From NCBI GenBank assembly GCA_902799745.1, contig CADCBQ010000009.1:1-36772 (forward strand): DNA of 36,772 nt, written 5' to 3'. The stretch is from Fibrobacter succinogenes. GTDB lineage: Bacteria; Fibrobacterota; Fibrobacteria; Fibrobacterales; Fibrobacteraceae. The first letter of the stretch is position 1. Each line of letters starts with the position of its first letter. The notes below the pieces were generated by a model. It saw only the letters and a list, made by a program, of their open reading frames with translations, was not told the origin of the DNA and did not search any database. The position numbers and the translations under genes are program-made. Shown piece by piece: positions 15,634 to 24,201 of this stretch.

Positions 15634-17036
15634 TAATCAATCATCTGAATAATCTTTCCGAGGCGTCCCCAACGAATGCGGAACGGGAGTCTCCACCAAG
15701 TAAACGGATTCTTGAGAGCGAAGGCTTCGTCATCGTTATCGAACGAGAAGTAAATCACGAACGCCTTGGCGCGAATGTTCCTGAGCGACACAAAGCCCCA
15801 GTAGCGGCTATCGGCGGAATTGTCGCGGTTGTCGCCCATCATAAAGTACTGCGGCGTCTTGACCACGTAGGTTTCAATCGGCTTGCCGCCCACAAGCAGC
15901 TTGCGGCGAATTTCATACTTGGACTTTGCAGGAGCATCAAGCGTATCGCCCGCAACGCCCTCCACCGTCTTTGCGCCATCTTGCGGAGCATCTACATCGA
16001 CCAGTTCCACGGTCCCTGCGTTATCTTCTTCAGCCTGATTCAACAGGGCCACGTTACCTTCAAGGTCACGCAACAGAGAACCTTCGAACGCCATGTAACT
16101 TACCGGGCGCGTAAAGCCGCCCTGAATGTTCGGGTCGATCATCGGCAAGTAAGCGATTCGCGAAAGCTCCTTGAAATATGCAAAAGACATCACTCCCGAA
16201 AGGGTATCGCCCTGAGTCAAGCGCTGTTGAATCAGCATGCGGTTTCTGGCGAAGAATTCATTCAAGGCAAGTCCACGGTCATTTTCAACCGGGATTTTAA
16301 AGTTTTCAAAATCGTAGTTGTTGATTTCGACGGAATCCTTCCACAACGAAATGTCAAGTTCCACCGATTCATCGGGATTTTCCTGCGCCACCAGGGAACG
16401 CAGCCACCACAACTTTTCAAGCGGCATCGAATCAATCGTAAACGTATCGCCCACAGACGGCACCACAAACGCGTCGCGTTCGTCACGCGGAGAATAAGTA
16501 CGCGCCATCGCCGTATACTTGCCACGACCGGGCAAAGTATCCTGCAGCACACCGTTCACGAAAAGACGTCCCTTATGAATGGCAACCGTATCGCCACTCA
16601 CGGCCACACAACGCTTAATGTAATCCTTCGGACCATCGGCGTAATGAATCAAATGCGGCTGACCAGCCTGCGGTTCATGATCCCAATAGAGATTGCCGAA
16701 CATGAGCGCATTGAACAAATGCGTATAGCGTTCCGGATTGCCATCAGGATATTCCGGCTCGCCCGGGTAGCGGAAAATCACCACATCGCCCTTGGCGGGG
16801 TACGCATAACCAGGGAACTTCTGGTTGCTAAACGGAATCGGCGAACCATAGGTAAACTTGAGGCCCAGCAAAAAGTCACCCGTATGCAGCGTATCTTCCA
16901 TCGATCCACTCGGAATCTGGAACGCCTGAATCACATACTGAATCACAATCAAGGCGAGAGCCACCGGGACAATGATTTCCCGGAGAAGACCCTTCACAAA
17001 CTTTTTCCACGAAAACGGCTGTTTATCTTTTTCCAT
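15633..17036 (-). CDS. lepB: Signal peptidase I with an enlarged periplasmic domain
   Basis: A 467-residue membrane serine protease that removes signal peptides of exported proteins. One membrane segment lies at about 20-42. The catalytic serine is Ser45 in IPSGSMEDTL and the general base Lys141 in DYIKRCVAVSGD; box E reads GDNRDNSADSRYWGFV near residue 400. The distance from the lysine to box E is about 250 residues, roughly twice that in the E. coli enzyme, because of a charged insertion. A TTG nine bases upstream is in frame, but the ATG at 17036 is preferred; neither has a strong ribosome site. It is followed by the coupled Ig-like lipoprotein gene. Confidence 0.92.
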   Translation of the reverse strand: MEKDKQPFSWKKFVKGLLREIIVPVALALIVIQYVIQAFQIPSGSMEDTLHTGDFLLGLKFTYGSPIPFSNQKFPGYAYPAKGDVVIFRYPGEPEYPDGNPERYTHLFNALMFGNLYWDHEPQAGQPHLIHYADGPKDYIKRCVAVSGDTVAIHKGRLFVNGVLQDTLPGRGKYTAMARTYSPRDERDAFVVPSVGDTFTIDSMPLEKLWWLRSLVAQENPDESVELDISLWKDSVEINNYDFENFKIPVENDRGLALNEFFARNRMLIQQRLTQGDTLSGVMSFAYFKELSRIAYLPMIDPNIQGGFTRPVSYMAFEGSLLRDLEGNVALLNQAEEDNAGTVELVDVDAPQDGAKTVEGVAGDTLDAPAKSKYEIRRKLLVGGKPIETYVVKTPQYFMMGDNRDNSADSRYWGFVSLRNIRAKAFVIYFSFDNDDEAFALKNPFTWWRLPFRIRWGRLGKIIQMID

Positions 17037-17063
17037 AAAATTCAATATTTAAAACGGACTGTC

Positions 17064-17080
17064 GCAATTTAGAAAATTGC
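17064..17080. repeat. Small perfect inverted repeat between the lytTR and lepB genes
   Basis: GCAATTT and AAATTGC form a seven-base stem with a three-base loop in the 52-base gap. On the minus strand no T run follows, so it may be a weak attenuator or an operator rather than a full terminator. Confidence 0.4.
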
Positions 17081-17088
17081 AAGTGGCT

Positions 17089-17856
17089 TTAAAGCGTTCT
17101 AATCTTCTTGACCAAGGAACGGCTCACCACCAGCTGGGTTGCCGCCTTGTCGCGCAGCACCATCACCATACGGCCGGCATCGCCCTTGCGGCATTCAGCA
17201 ATGTAGTCGATTGCCACAATGTGAGAACGATGCACGCGAGTAAAGTGCTTCGGATCCAATTTCTTTTCAAGTTCCACCAGCGGCGTATCAATCACATACT
17301 GGCCGTTCACCGTATAGACTGTCGTGTACTTTTCTTCGCTATGGAAGCGAATCACTTCGTCAATGTTCACGAACACGATGCGGTCACCCACCTTGACCTG
17401 CAAACGCTGCAGGTAAAGGCCACTCATATCCACCAGGTTGCGCAGCTTTTCCCAATTCAAGTCAGAAGGAATCGCCGTATCGTCCACCTGCGGAATCGCC
17501 TTGCGCAATTTTTCAATAGCGGCAGCCAAACGTTCAGGCACCACCGGCTTCAAAAGGTAATCCACCGTATTTTCTTCGAACGCCTTCAGGGCAAAGTTGT
17601 CGAACGCCGTCGTAAAAATCACGAGCGGGACATCGTCCCCCTGCAGCGAATGCAGAACTTCGAATGCATCCATATCGGGCATCTGGATATCCAGAAACAC
17701 CACGTCAGGAATCATCTCGTGAATCATCTTGACTGCTTGAGCACCGGAACCGGCCTCTCCCAAGATTTCAATCTCGGATGAATACGGTTCCAAAAGCGAA
17801 ATCATGCGCTTGCGAGCAAGCGGTTCATCGTCAATGACAAGTGCCGTACACTGCAT
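17089..17856 (-). CDS. LytTR-family response regulator
   Basis: A 255-residue two-component regulator. The receiver domain occupies 1-120 with acidic pair Asp9/Asp10, phosphoacceptor Asp56 in VFLDIQMP, and the conserved Thr and Lys in FTTAFDN and YLLKPV. A linker leads to a LytTR DNA-binding domain at about 150-255 (IDEVIRFHSEEKYTTVYT, FTRVHRSHIV). Such regulators bind direct repeats upstream of target promoters and often control envelope or extracellular functions. No sensor kinase is adjacent. The gene starts two bases after the stop codon of the NlpE-like gene with AAGGAG as ribosome site, so the pair is an operon. Confidence 0.93.
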   Translation of the reverse strand: MQCTALVIDDEPLARKRMISLLEPYSSEIEILGEAGSGAQAVKMIHEMIPDVVFLDIQMPDMDAFEVLHSLQGDDVPLVIFTTAFDNFALKAFEENTVDYLLKPVVPERLAAAIEKLRKAIPQVDDTAIPSDLNWEKLRNLVDMSGLYLQRLQVKVGDRIVFVNIDEVIRFHSEEKYTTVYTVNGQYVIDTPLVELEKKLDPKHFTRVHRSHIVAIDYIAECRKGDAGRMVMVLRDKAATQLVVSRSLVKKIRTL

Positions 17857-17857
17857 A

Positions 17858-18388
17858 TTACTCCTTAGGCTGTTCTTCCTTCTTTACCGTATCCGTGGCA
17901 GCGGTATCCTTTGCCGAATCTTTTGCAAGAGTCTTCGGTTTGACCTTGAAAATTCGAATCAGCTCAGCGGTCATACCATCTTTATCTTCGTACACGGTAC
18001 CGGCCGCCGTCATATACTGCAAATTGCCAAACTTGGCACGCTTAAAGTTCCAATGGCCTTTATCACCTGCAAGCGTAATCTTGATTGTACTGTCGGTTAC
18101 GGAATACGTTCCCTTCAGGGAATCTGTTGTCATCGAATCCTTCAGTATCAACTGAATCGCTTCAACGGAATTGTCTTCGCCAAGAGTCATGCGCACCATG
18201 CGGCTCGTACAATCGTCACACGGCAAGCTGCCGGAATAAAGTCCCGGAACATCTTTCGGAATTTCAATCGGCGGAAGATCCGGCATGGGCTCGGATTTTT
18301 CTTCTTCGCAAGCCATTAAGGCAAAGACAGCAAGCAACGGCATCGCCATTCTTGCAACAGGGAGAACCACGGACTTAAATCTCTTCAT
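17858..18388 (-). CDS. NlpE-like lipoprotein
   Basis: A 176-residue predicted lipoprotein; the signal peptide ends with LMAC (Cys27). Residues 47-125 resemble the NlpE N-terminal domain, including GLYSGSLPCDDC, where the CxxC at 57-60 is typical of that family. In E. coli NlpE senses surface contact, copper and lipoprotein-trafficking failure and passes the signal to a two-component system. The last 30 residues are lysine-, threonine- and aspartate-rich and probably disordered. Pairing with a LytTR regulator directly downstream suggests a sensing link, which is inference. No clear ribosome site precedes the ATG. Confidence 0.75.
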   Translation of the reverse strand: MKRFKSVVLPVARMAMPLLAVFALMACEEEKSEPMPDLPPIEIPKDVPGLYSGSLPCDDCTSRMVRMTLGEDNSVEAIQLILKDSMTTDSLKGTYSVTDSTIKITLAGDKGHWNFKRAKFGNLQYMTAAGTVYEDKDGMTAELIRIFKVKPKTLAKDSAKDTAATDTVKKEEQPKE

Positions 18389-18445
18389 GGTTCACAATGT
18401 AGTAAATAGGCACCCAGTCACAGGTTTCAGCAATCAGAAAAGACG

Positions 18446-18470
18446 ATAAAAAGGGATTTTAAAATCCCTT
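18446..18470 (-). terminator. Terminator palindrome overlapping the FGE-gene stop codon
   Basis: Bases 18451-18470 are a perfect 20-base palindrome (arms AAGGGATTTT and AAAATCCCTT). Read on the minus strand, the second arm runs straight into TTTTTATC, the form of an intrinsic terminator. The TAA stop of the FGE-domain gene (18459-18461) lies inside the hairpin. Confidence 0.7.
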
Positions 18471-19349
18471 GGAATAGACAACCCTGAAACCGACCGTCTG
18501 GCTATGATACTTGGGGTCTTTCTTGTCGCGTTCAGCAGAGGCAAGCGCAGGCGCCTTATCGGACCAGCCACCACCGCGAATCACCTTGTACGTTCCTTCT
18601 TCTGGGCCCGTATAATTAACTTGTGACAAAGTCGGGTAAGCAAGGAACCAGTCGTTCACCCATTCGGCGACATTTCCCGCCATATCGTAGAGGCCATACG
18701 CATTCGGGGTAAAGCCGGCAACAGCCACCGGTCCCTTATCTTGTGCGTAATACGCATATTTCGAGGCCACATCGGTATCCCAGTAGTAAGTAGTCAAAGT
18801 ACCCGCACGAGCGGCAAGTTCCCATTCCAATTCCGTCGGGAGTCGAACAGACGATACAGCGTAGTTTACATACAAATTCTTCAGTTCATTTTCACTAGCG
18901 GATTCATATACATAGGCCGTATCTAGCCCCGCTTTTTTCGAAAGCGCATTGCAAAACAAAACGGCATCGTACCAGCTCACGTTAAAGACCGGGAAATCAT
19001 CTCCTAAAAAATCATCCTTGGAGATTGTCCCCATCACCTTGCGGTACAATCCTTGAGTCACTTCCGTCTTGCCAATAAAATAATCATCTACCGTAAACTT
19101 GGCATCACCGCGAGTAAAACTCATTGCGGGGATTTTCACAAATTCAATCAGGTCCGAAAGGTCTTCGACATCCTGCGAATCTTCGGCCGAAGACGCGGGA
19201 ATCTTTTTACTGTCAGAACTGCTGCCATTGTTAGAAACGCCGCCTTGCTCATTCGGCGGCACCGTGCCCACAGATTCCCCGTCCGCCGTACAAGCGGCCA
19301 GGAAACCTAACGACAGGCAAATAAACAATGGGGCAATCCTTCGCATCAT
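18459..19349 (-). CDS. FGE-sulfatase (SUMF1-like) domain lipoprotein
   Basis: A 296-residue predicted lipoprotein with lipobox LAAC (Cys20) and a serine-rich linker to about residue 65. The remainder is a formylglycine-generating-enzyme fold: IGKTEVTQGLYRKVMG, NVSWYDAVLFCNALSKK, RLPTELEWELAARAG, YDMAGNVAEWVNDW and the closing VIRGGGWSDKAP...GFRVVYS. The paired cysteines used by true formylglycine-generating enzymes near the C-terminus are missing, so sulfatase activation is unlikely; the fold is more often a surface-binding or scaffold module in this group. Its ATG overlaps the stop of the large upstream gene (ATGA), so translation is coupled. Confidence 0.85.
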   Translation of the reverse strand: MMRRIAPLFICLSLGFLAACTADGESVGTVPPNEQGGVSNNGSSSDSKKIPASSAEDSQDVEDLSDLIEFVKIPAMSFTRGDAKFTVDDYFIGKTEVTQGLYRKVMGTISKDDFLGDDFPVFNVSWYDAVLFCNALSKKAGLDTAYVYESASENELKNLYVNYAVSSVRLPTELEWELAARAGTLTTYYWDTDVASKYAYYAQDKGPVAVAGFTPNAYGLYDMAGNVAEWVNDWFLAYPTLSQVNYTGPEEGTYKVIRGGGWSDKAPALASAERDKKDPKYHSQTVGFRVVYSKGF

Positions 19350-22300
19350 TTGACAACACCCACACGATAGAGTTTCTGCTTGGTCTTGCCGCTTTCAAAC
19401 TTCACCTTGAGTCGAGCGGTATACACGTCAGAACCGAGATGCTTCAAGTCGAGATTTTCAAACTGATTGCGGCCCTGCTTCGGGTCACTCATCTTCGTCT
19501 TGAATACACAAAGCCCGGTAATATCGTAGAGTTCAAGCGTTGCATTCTTTGCGGCCGCACCGATTTCGAAACGGGCCTTTGCAATGCCGCCACGAATCGG
19601 GTTCGGGAACATGAAGAATTCCGAGATTTCATCCTTTGCAGAAACTTTCTTTACCTCGGCAAGTTTAGATGCATCAAAGTAACCCAAGCGTTCGTTACCG
19701 CCAGCCGGGAGCGTCCACGCAGCATCCGATTTTGCCGCATCGCTAGAGGCCTTGCGCAGGCGAAAAGCGCTCAAGTTATTGCGATGCAGAGCATAAAGTT
19801 CCGGACCAGCAGACTTCTTGTCAGACACGGCATTTGCAACAAAGATGCTCATCGGCTGAATCACCTTTGTAGAATCCACATCTTCGTAGCTACCTGCGGC
19901 AATCGGGAATCCATCTGTCACCTGCTTGCCCTTACCGGTAAACGCATACACCAAACCTTCGCTACTCGGCACCAAGATTTCAGGCGTATCATCACCATTT
20001 ACATCAACGAGAATCGGGTCGCTAAAGAATCCATAAACCGGAGCGCCGCGAGAAATTTTCACCGGGAATCCTGCAATCGGGAGTCCCGAGCGATCCAGCG
20101 CATACACTAGGTTATCGCCGAGGAACACGATTTCAGGATAGCCGTCGCCATTGATATCACCGATAGCAATGCCGGAAGTTTCATCCTTCAAGCCACTCGT
20201 GCCACCAGCGCCGCGCTTGTAGTTTTTGGTCCAGAGCGCTTTCAGTTCCATTTCGCCCACGACGTATGCAGCCACCGTACCGCGACTGCCGACTGCGATC
20301 AGATCTTCCTTGCCGTCACGATTCAAATCGGTACAGGCAATGCGGAATTTTTCATCGCTGCGGCTATTCAATTTCACTCCGATTCCACGTAAATACACCG
20401 AGCCATCCAATGCCGCATAATAAGCAAAGGCCGGCTTACCATCTTCGGTTCCACAGTAAGCCAGATCGGAAATATTATAAAAACCGCCGTACGCACCATC
20501 TTCACGTTGAACAGTAGCCTTACCTTCTTTCATATTATAAGCAAAGGGGCCTTTTGTCGTCGTGTAGTAAACGTTTCCGTCAACAATAACGGGTCCAGCC
20601 AAGGCAGAATCAATAGCAATCGCTTCTTGCGTCGGCACGCCACCCACAAAACTCGTCTTCACAAGCTTATTCGTATGCAAGCTATAAACATCCTTGCCAT
20701 CGCTTGCCATGCCCACCAACGGGCCGTAGCTTGCGCCCACACGGTACAGAGGCACCTCGCGTTCGGCGCTGTTACGGGTCAAAGTCTTCTGCTTGATGAC
20801 CGTATCCGCCGGGAACAAGGTATCGCCCAAGGCATTAAACACCTGCAGCGTTCCATCCATGGCGCCCACCACCAAAAGCTTTTCGCCTTCGTTTTCAGGG
20901 TCATCCACGAACACGGCGCCACGCACCGCAGAGGCAAGGCCAATATCGCGCGGGAACTGAGAGCCATCGATGCTTCCATCGTCAATGCTGATTGTCACGC
21001 TAATCTTTTGCGCACCAAAGTTCACCACGCTATCGCCCATGAACGAATTCGATGTCTTTTCGATGCGCGCATCCTTCGGTACGTTCACCGTAATCTTGAT
21101 TCCGGTATAGCCACCTTGTGTCGTCTTGGTATTCGCATAACCGGTAGAACCAATCGTCTTGACCGTATCGAACTTCTGCTTGGAATCCTTATCAGGCTTG
21201 CGCAAGTGCGGCAACAAATCCGTACCCGAGCCATAATCATAGGTATCTTCGCCAAGCGCATTCTTGAACGTCTTGCCGATGCTCAAAATGCCATCGGCTT
21301 CAACCATTGCAATACCGAACTGGTGATCTCGCAAAGTATCGCCACCCCAGAAATTCGCAATGCCGTATTCCAGGGTTTCGCGCAAGTACCAGTCATTCAC
21401 ACGCCACACGACAATGCCGCTCGCCGGGAGCCCGGCATCATAGCTATCGACATTGACAATAATTCCGCTCGCCTTTTTGGTATTCTTTGTGCACTTATCC
21501 TTTACGCAAACGCTATCTTCAAACACCAGATTCAAGCTATCCACCGACACAGTCTTTATAAGAGTATCCGTACCTTCATCAGCATCGCCCAAAGACACGC
21601 TGACTTCGCCATCCTTGTTCCAACTGCGCTGACGGTTTTCAATCAGCAAGTATTCGCTTGCGCTCAACGGAACTTTCACAATCTCGGTGCCACTACCGGT
21701 TCCCGCAGCAGCAATGTCAACAGTTACAGACTTCCCTGCCACCGGGCGCACTTCTTTCACAGGAGTCCACCCCATATAGGCGCGTTCCCATGCCGCAGGC
21801 ATAGCCGGCAAGAAACCATTACCCGCATTGTAACCTGCAAAGTCCATCACGTCGTAATAACCCAGGCGGCTAATACCCTTCACCACATCGTAGGTATTCG
21901 GGAGTCCAAGTTCGCGGGCAATCTGGTTCACGATAATTCCATTCACGCCCCAGTTCAGGCCATCTTGCGATGCGGTTTCACTCGTGACCATAATCGATTT
22001 CAGCGTATCGATGGCGGCATCTTTCAAAAGCAGAGCTTCGGCCACCAGCGAATCCTCCTTGCCATTCGCCTTCTTGCCCTCCTTACGGAGTGCCACATTC
22101 TTAATTGAATCCGGCAAGTACATCCAAGCAGACTTGTCAATGTACACATCCATAAAGTCGCCCGGCGTATCGGCGCCACGCGTACCCATACTACCGCCAT
22201 CAACCAAGCGGCTAGCCCCCGCATGAATAATCATATAGGCACGTTTAGTATTCGGGTTCTTCGAAAGCGGTTCCTTGAACGGAGAATCGCCCGATTCGTG

Positions 22301-22753
22301 GGCAGCCATCACGGCGTCATAAATAAACTGCAAGTAGTCGCGACTGCGGGCATCGTCAAATTCCGCCGTCTTTTCTCCCTTCATCTTGCTCGTGCGATTA
22401 TAGTCGATTATTTGCTTTTTAAGGTTATAGGCGCTCGATTCCTTCGGGTAAATGTGCGCATCGATCACCACATTCCCGTTACTCGCCTTGTTGAAATAGG
22501 CGTTCGCAAAATCAAAATGCTTTTTCCAGTAAGATGCACTGCTGCGTCCCAACGGGTCCAGCTTATAGTCGCCTTTCTTTGTCTTGTCGGAATCGAACAG
22601 GCCCGTTCCCGTAGTCAGACTATTGTCCGGCTTTTCCTCTTTAAACTGCACGCGGATGGCAAACACCTGCAGCGTATCTGCCGCAAATGATGTCGCTAAA
22701 GAGAATAGTCCAAAAACCAATGCAAAAATCTTAGCATTCAACTTCATAGCCAT
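19346..22753 (-). CDS. Secreted M6-peptidase-like protein lacking the zinc motif, with FG-GAP-like repeats and a type-IX-like tail
   Basis: A 1135-residue exported protein with a signal peptide ending near residue 25 (FAA). Residues 25-340 follow the M6 (immune inhibitor A) peptidase pattern: LGLPNTYD at 282-289, then GYYDVMDFAGYN and a tryptophan-rich MGW block. Where the family has HExxH, this protein has NQIAR (276-280), so both zinc ligands and the catalytic glutamate are gone. Beta-propeller-like sequence follows, with FG-GAP/calcium-loop motifs (DLNRDGKEDL, GDINGDGYPEI, DVNGDDTPEI). About 80 C-terminal residues (FMFPNPIRGG ... LELYDITGLCVF ... LYRVGVV) resemble the type-IX sorting domain. 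Probably a surface adhesin-like protein. Coupled to the FGE-domain gene. Confidence 0.8.
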   Translation of the reverse strand: MAMKLNAKIFALVFGLFSLATSFAADTLQVFAIRVQFKEEKPDNSLTTGTGLFDSDKTKKGDYKLDPLGRSSASYWKKHFDFANAYFNKASNGNVVIDAHIYPKESSAYNLKKQIIDYNRTSKMKGEKTAEFDDARSRDYLQFIYDAVMAAHESGDSPFKEPLSKNPNTKRAYMIIHAGASRLVDGGSMGTRGADTPGDFMDVYIDKSAWMYLPDSIKNVALRKEGKKANGKEDSLVAEALLLKDAAIDTLKSIMVTSETASQDGLNWGVNGIIVNQIARELGLPNTYDVVKGISRLGYYDVMDFAGYNAGNGFLPAMPAAWERAYMGWTPVKEVRPVAGKSVTVDIAAAGTGSGTEIVKVPLSASEYLLIENRQRSWNKDGEVSVSLGDADEGTDTLIKTVSVDSLNLVFEDSVCVKDKCTKNTKKASGIIVNVDSYDAGLPASGIVVWRVNDWYLRETLEYGIANFWGGDTLRDHQFGIAMVEADGILSIGKTFKNALGEDTYDYGSGTDLLPHLRKPDKDSKQKFDTVKTIGSTGYANTKTTQGGYTGIKITVNVPKDARIEKTSNSFMGDSVVNFGAQKISVTISIDDGSIDGSQFPRDIGLASAVRGAVFVDDPENEGEKLLVVGAMDGTLQVFNALGDTLFPADTVIKQKTLTRNSAEREVPLYRVGASYGPLVGMASDGKDVYSLHTNKLVKTSFVGGVPTQEAIAIDSALAGPVIVDGNVYYTTTKGPFAYNMKEGKATVQREDGAYGGFYNISDLAYCGTEDGKPAFAYYAALDGSVYLRGIGVKLNSRSDEKFRIACTDLNRDGKEDLIAVGSRGTVAAYVVGEMELKALWTKNYKRGAGGTSGLKDETSGIAIGDINGDGYPEIVFLGDNLVYALDRSGLPIAGFPVKISRGAPVYGFFSDPILVDVNGDDTPEILVPSSEGLVYAFTGKGKQVTDGFPIAAGSYEDVDSTKVIQPMSIFVANAVSDKKSAGPELYALHRNNLSAFRLRKASSDAAKSDAAWTLPAGGNERLGYFDASKLAEVKKVSAKDEISEFFMFPNPIRGGIAKARFEIGAAAKNATLELYDITGLCVFKTKMSDPKQGRNQFENLDLKHLGSDVYTARLKVKFESGKTKQKLYRVGVVK

Positions 22754-22828
22754 AATTTACAAAAAAACACTACCTGGATACGGTATACGTCGGCGCCTGC
22801 AAAGCGGTTTTATAGGCGTATTCCCCGT

Positions 22829-24178
22829 CTATCGCGATTTTTCGTAATACGGGGCTTCAGACGTAGATTTGTAGCTTCGGTCGCCAGGTTCTTCCATAAC
22901 ACACCGAACAACCAGCTTATCCGACTTGCTGCGAGAGGCGTATGTGCTAAACGACACCGATGCTCCATCGCTATAAATCGCATTTTCAATAATCAAGGCA
23001 TATGCATAACTGGAACTGGCCTCGGCATACCACATCCCCGTCACATGACCTTCATCTTTACTTTTGAGTTTGCTGATGTCTCTAGGCAAAAATTCCATAT
23101 TCAAGCAATCCGTGCCTTTAAAATAACGTATCGAATCAGCAGACCAGCCTGTTTTTCCGACAAGGCATTCATCATACCCTCCATATGCAGAGAGTTCTTG
23201 TCGATCCCAGTAGGTAGGCAAATGCCATCCTTCCGGACACACGCCCCGAATCATGGCGCTTATTTCACCATTATTACTGCCATTACCCGTCGCCGTATAC
23301 CACGAATAGAGAGTAGTCTCTTTATATTGCAAATCTTCTTTCATCCATAAATGGTCGCCAATACCGACAGTCTTGTATTCATGCCCATCACGGCTATCTA
23401 TCATTGTACCGGTATGTTGACTTTTACGACTCCAGTAGCCGCCCTTACAAACATAAGTGACGTATTTTTTCTCCAGCTCTTCATTTTCTCTGGCGGCATT
23501 GCATTCCTTGGAAAAATACCTTTTGCTATTGTCTTTGTAGAGTTCCCCATTTCTGCAAACATACAAATCCCTATACGGATTTAACGAATCCGTATGTAAG
23601 TAGTTGTCCACATGGCCCCAAAGCGTGTCCCCATCAGCCTTGCACTTTCTTCCGGAAACGTCATATTCTACATAAGTGGCTTCAACCCACCCCGTCGAAT
23701 CACACACATAATAAAATTTTTTATTTCCATCCGGATAGAATGTCGTATTGCCGATTTTAGAGGCATCGCATTCTTCAGTCAAAATACTGCACGGCCATTT
23801 TTCGCTACACACAAATACGGACGAACTGGACTGTGGTACCGAACTGGAACTCAGCAATCCTGCAGAAGAACTGGACTGGACATTTTGAGAAGAACTCGAA
23901 GCAACCGTTTTGCCAGAAGAGCTGGAATTTGTTTTTAAGGAATTGGAGCTCTTCGAATTTTCCGAAGAACTCGATTTAGAGGACTTTTCCGAGGAACTGG
24001 ACTGAGCCTTCTTTTCAGAAGAGCTTGACTTGACATTGCCCGAACTTGACGATTCCTCTACGCTGCTGGAGCTTTCAGCCTTTTCGCTAGAGTTATCGCC
24101 ATTGCCCGAGACAGAATCTTCAGAGCACGCCACAAACAAGGCGGTCAACGCGCTTAATAAAAATATTCTGTTCATCAT
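22829..24178 (-). CDS. FISUMP-domain lipoprotein with a poly-serine linker
   Basis: A 449-residue predicted lipoprotein, lipobox FVAC with Cys18. Residues 20-115 are an extreme serine-rich linker made of SSSS blocks separated by short charged pieces. A cysteine-containing region follows, then a FISUMP-like domain from about 258 (MIDSRDGHEYKTVGIGDHLWMKEDLQY in pieces, then GVCPEGWHLPTYWDRQEL), a family first described as a major paralogous domain of Fibrobacter succinogenes. Its function is unknown; surface display on a flexible stalk is the likely arrangement. The start codon is doubled (ATGATG); spacing to GGGGAG favours the second, at 24175. It lies 23 bases after the LolB-like gene. Confidence 0.85.
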   Translation of the reverse strand: MMNRIFLLSALTALFVACSEDSVSGNGDNSSEKAESSSSVEESSSSGNVKSSSSEKKAQSSSSEKSSKSSSSENSKSSNSLKTNSSSSGKTVASSSSQNVQSSSSAGLLSSSSVPQSSSSVFVCSEKWPCSILTEECDASKIGNTTFYPDGNKKFYYVCDSTGWVEATYVEYDVSGRKCKADGDTLWGHVDNYLHTDSLNPYRDLYVCRNGELYKDNSKRYFSKECNAARENEELEKKYVTYVCKGGYWSRKSQHTGTMIDSRDGHEYKTVGIGDHLWMKEDLQYKETTLYSWYTATGNGSNNGEISAMIRGVCPEGWHLPTYWDRQELSAYGGYDECLVGKTGWSADSIRYFKGTDCLNMEFLPRDISKLKSKDEGHVTGMWYAEASSSYAYALIIENAIYSDGASVSFSTYASRSKSDKLVVRCVMEEPGDRSYKSTSEAPYYEKSR

Positions 24179-24201
24179 TCTCCCCTTCTTAATTGAGAAA
24201 T

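Noticed and set aside
15564..17072. A 502-codon plus-strand frame opposite lepB
   Set aside because: It lies over a gene with clear signal peptidase boxes and shows no domain of its own.
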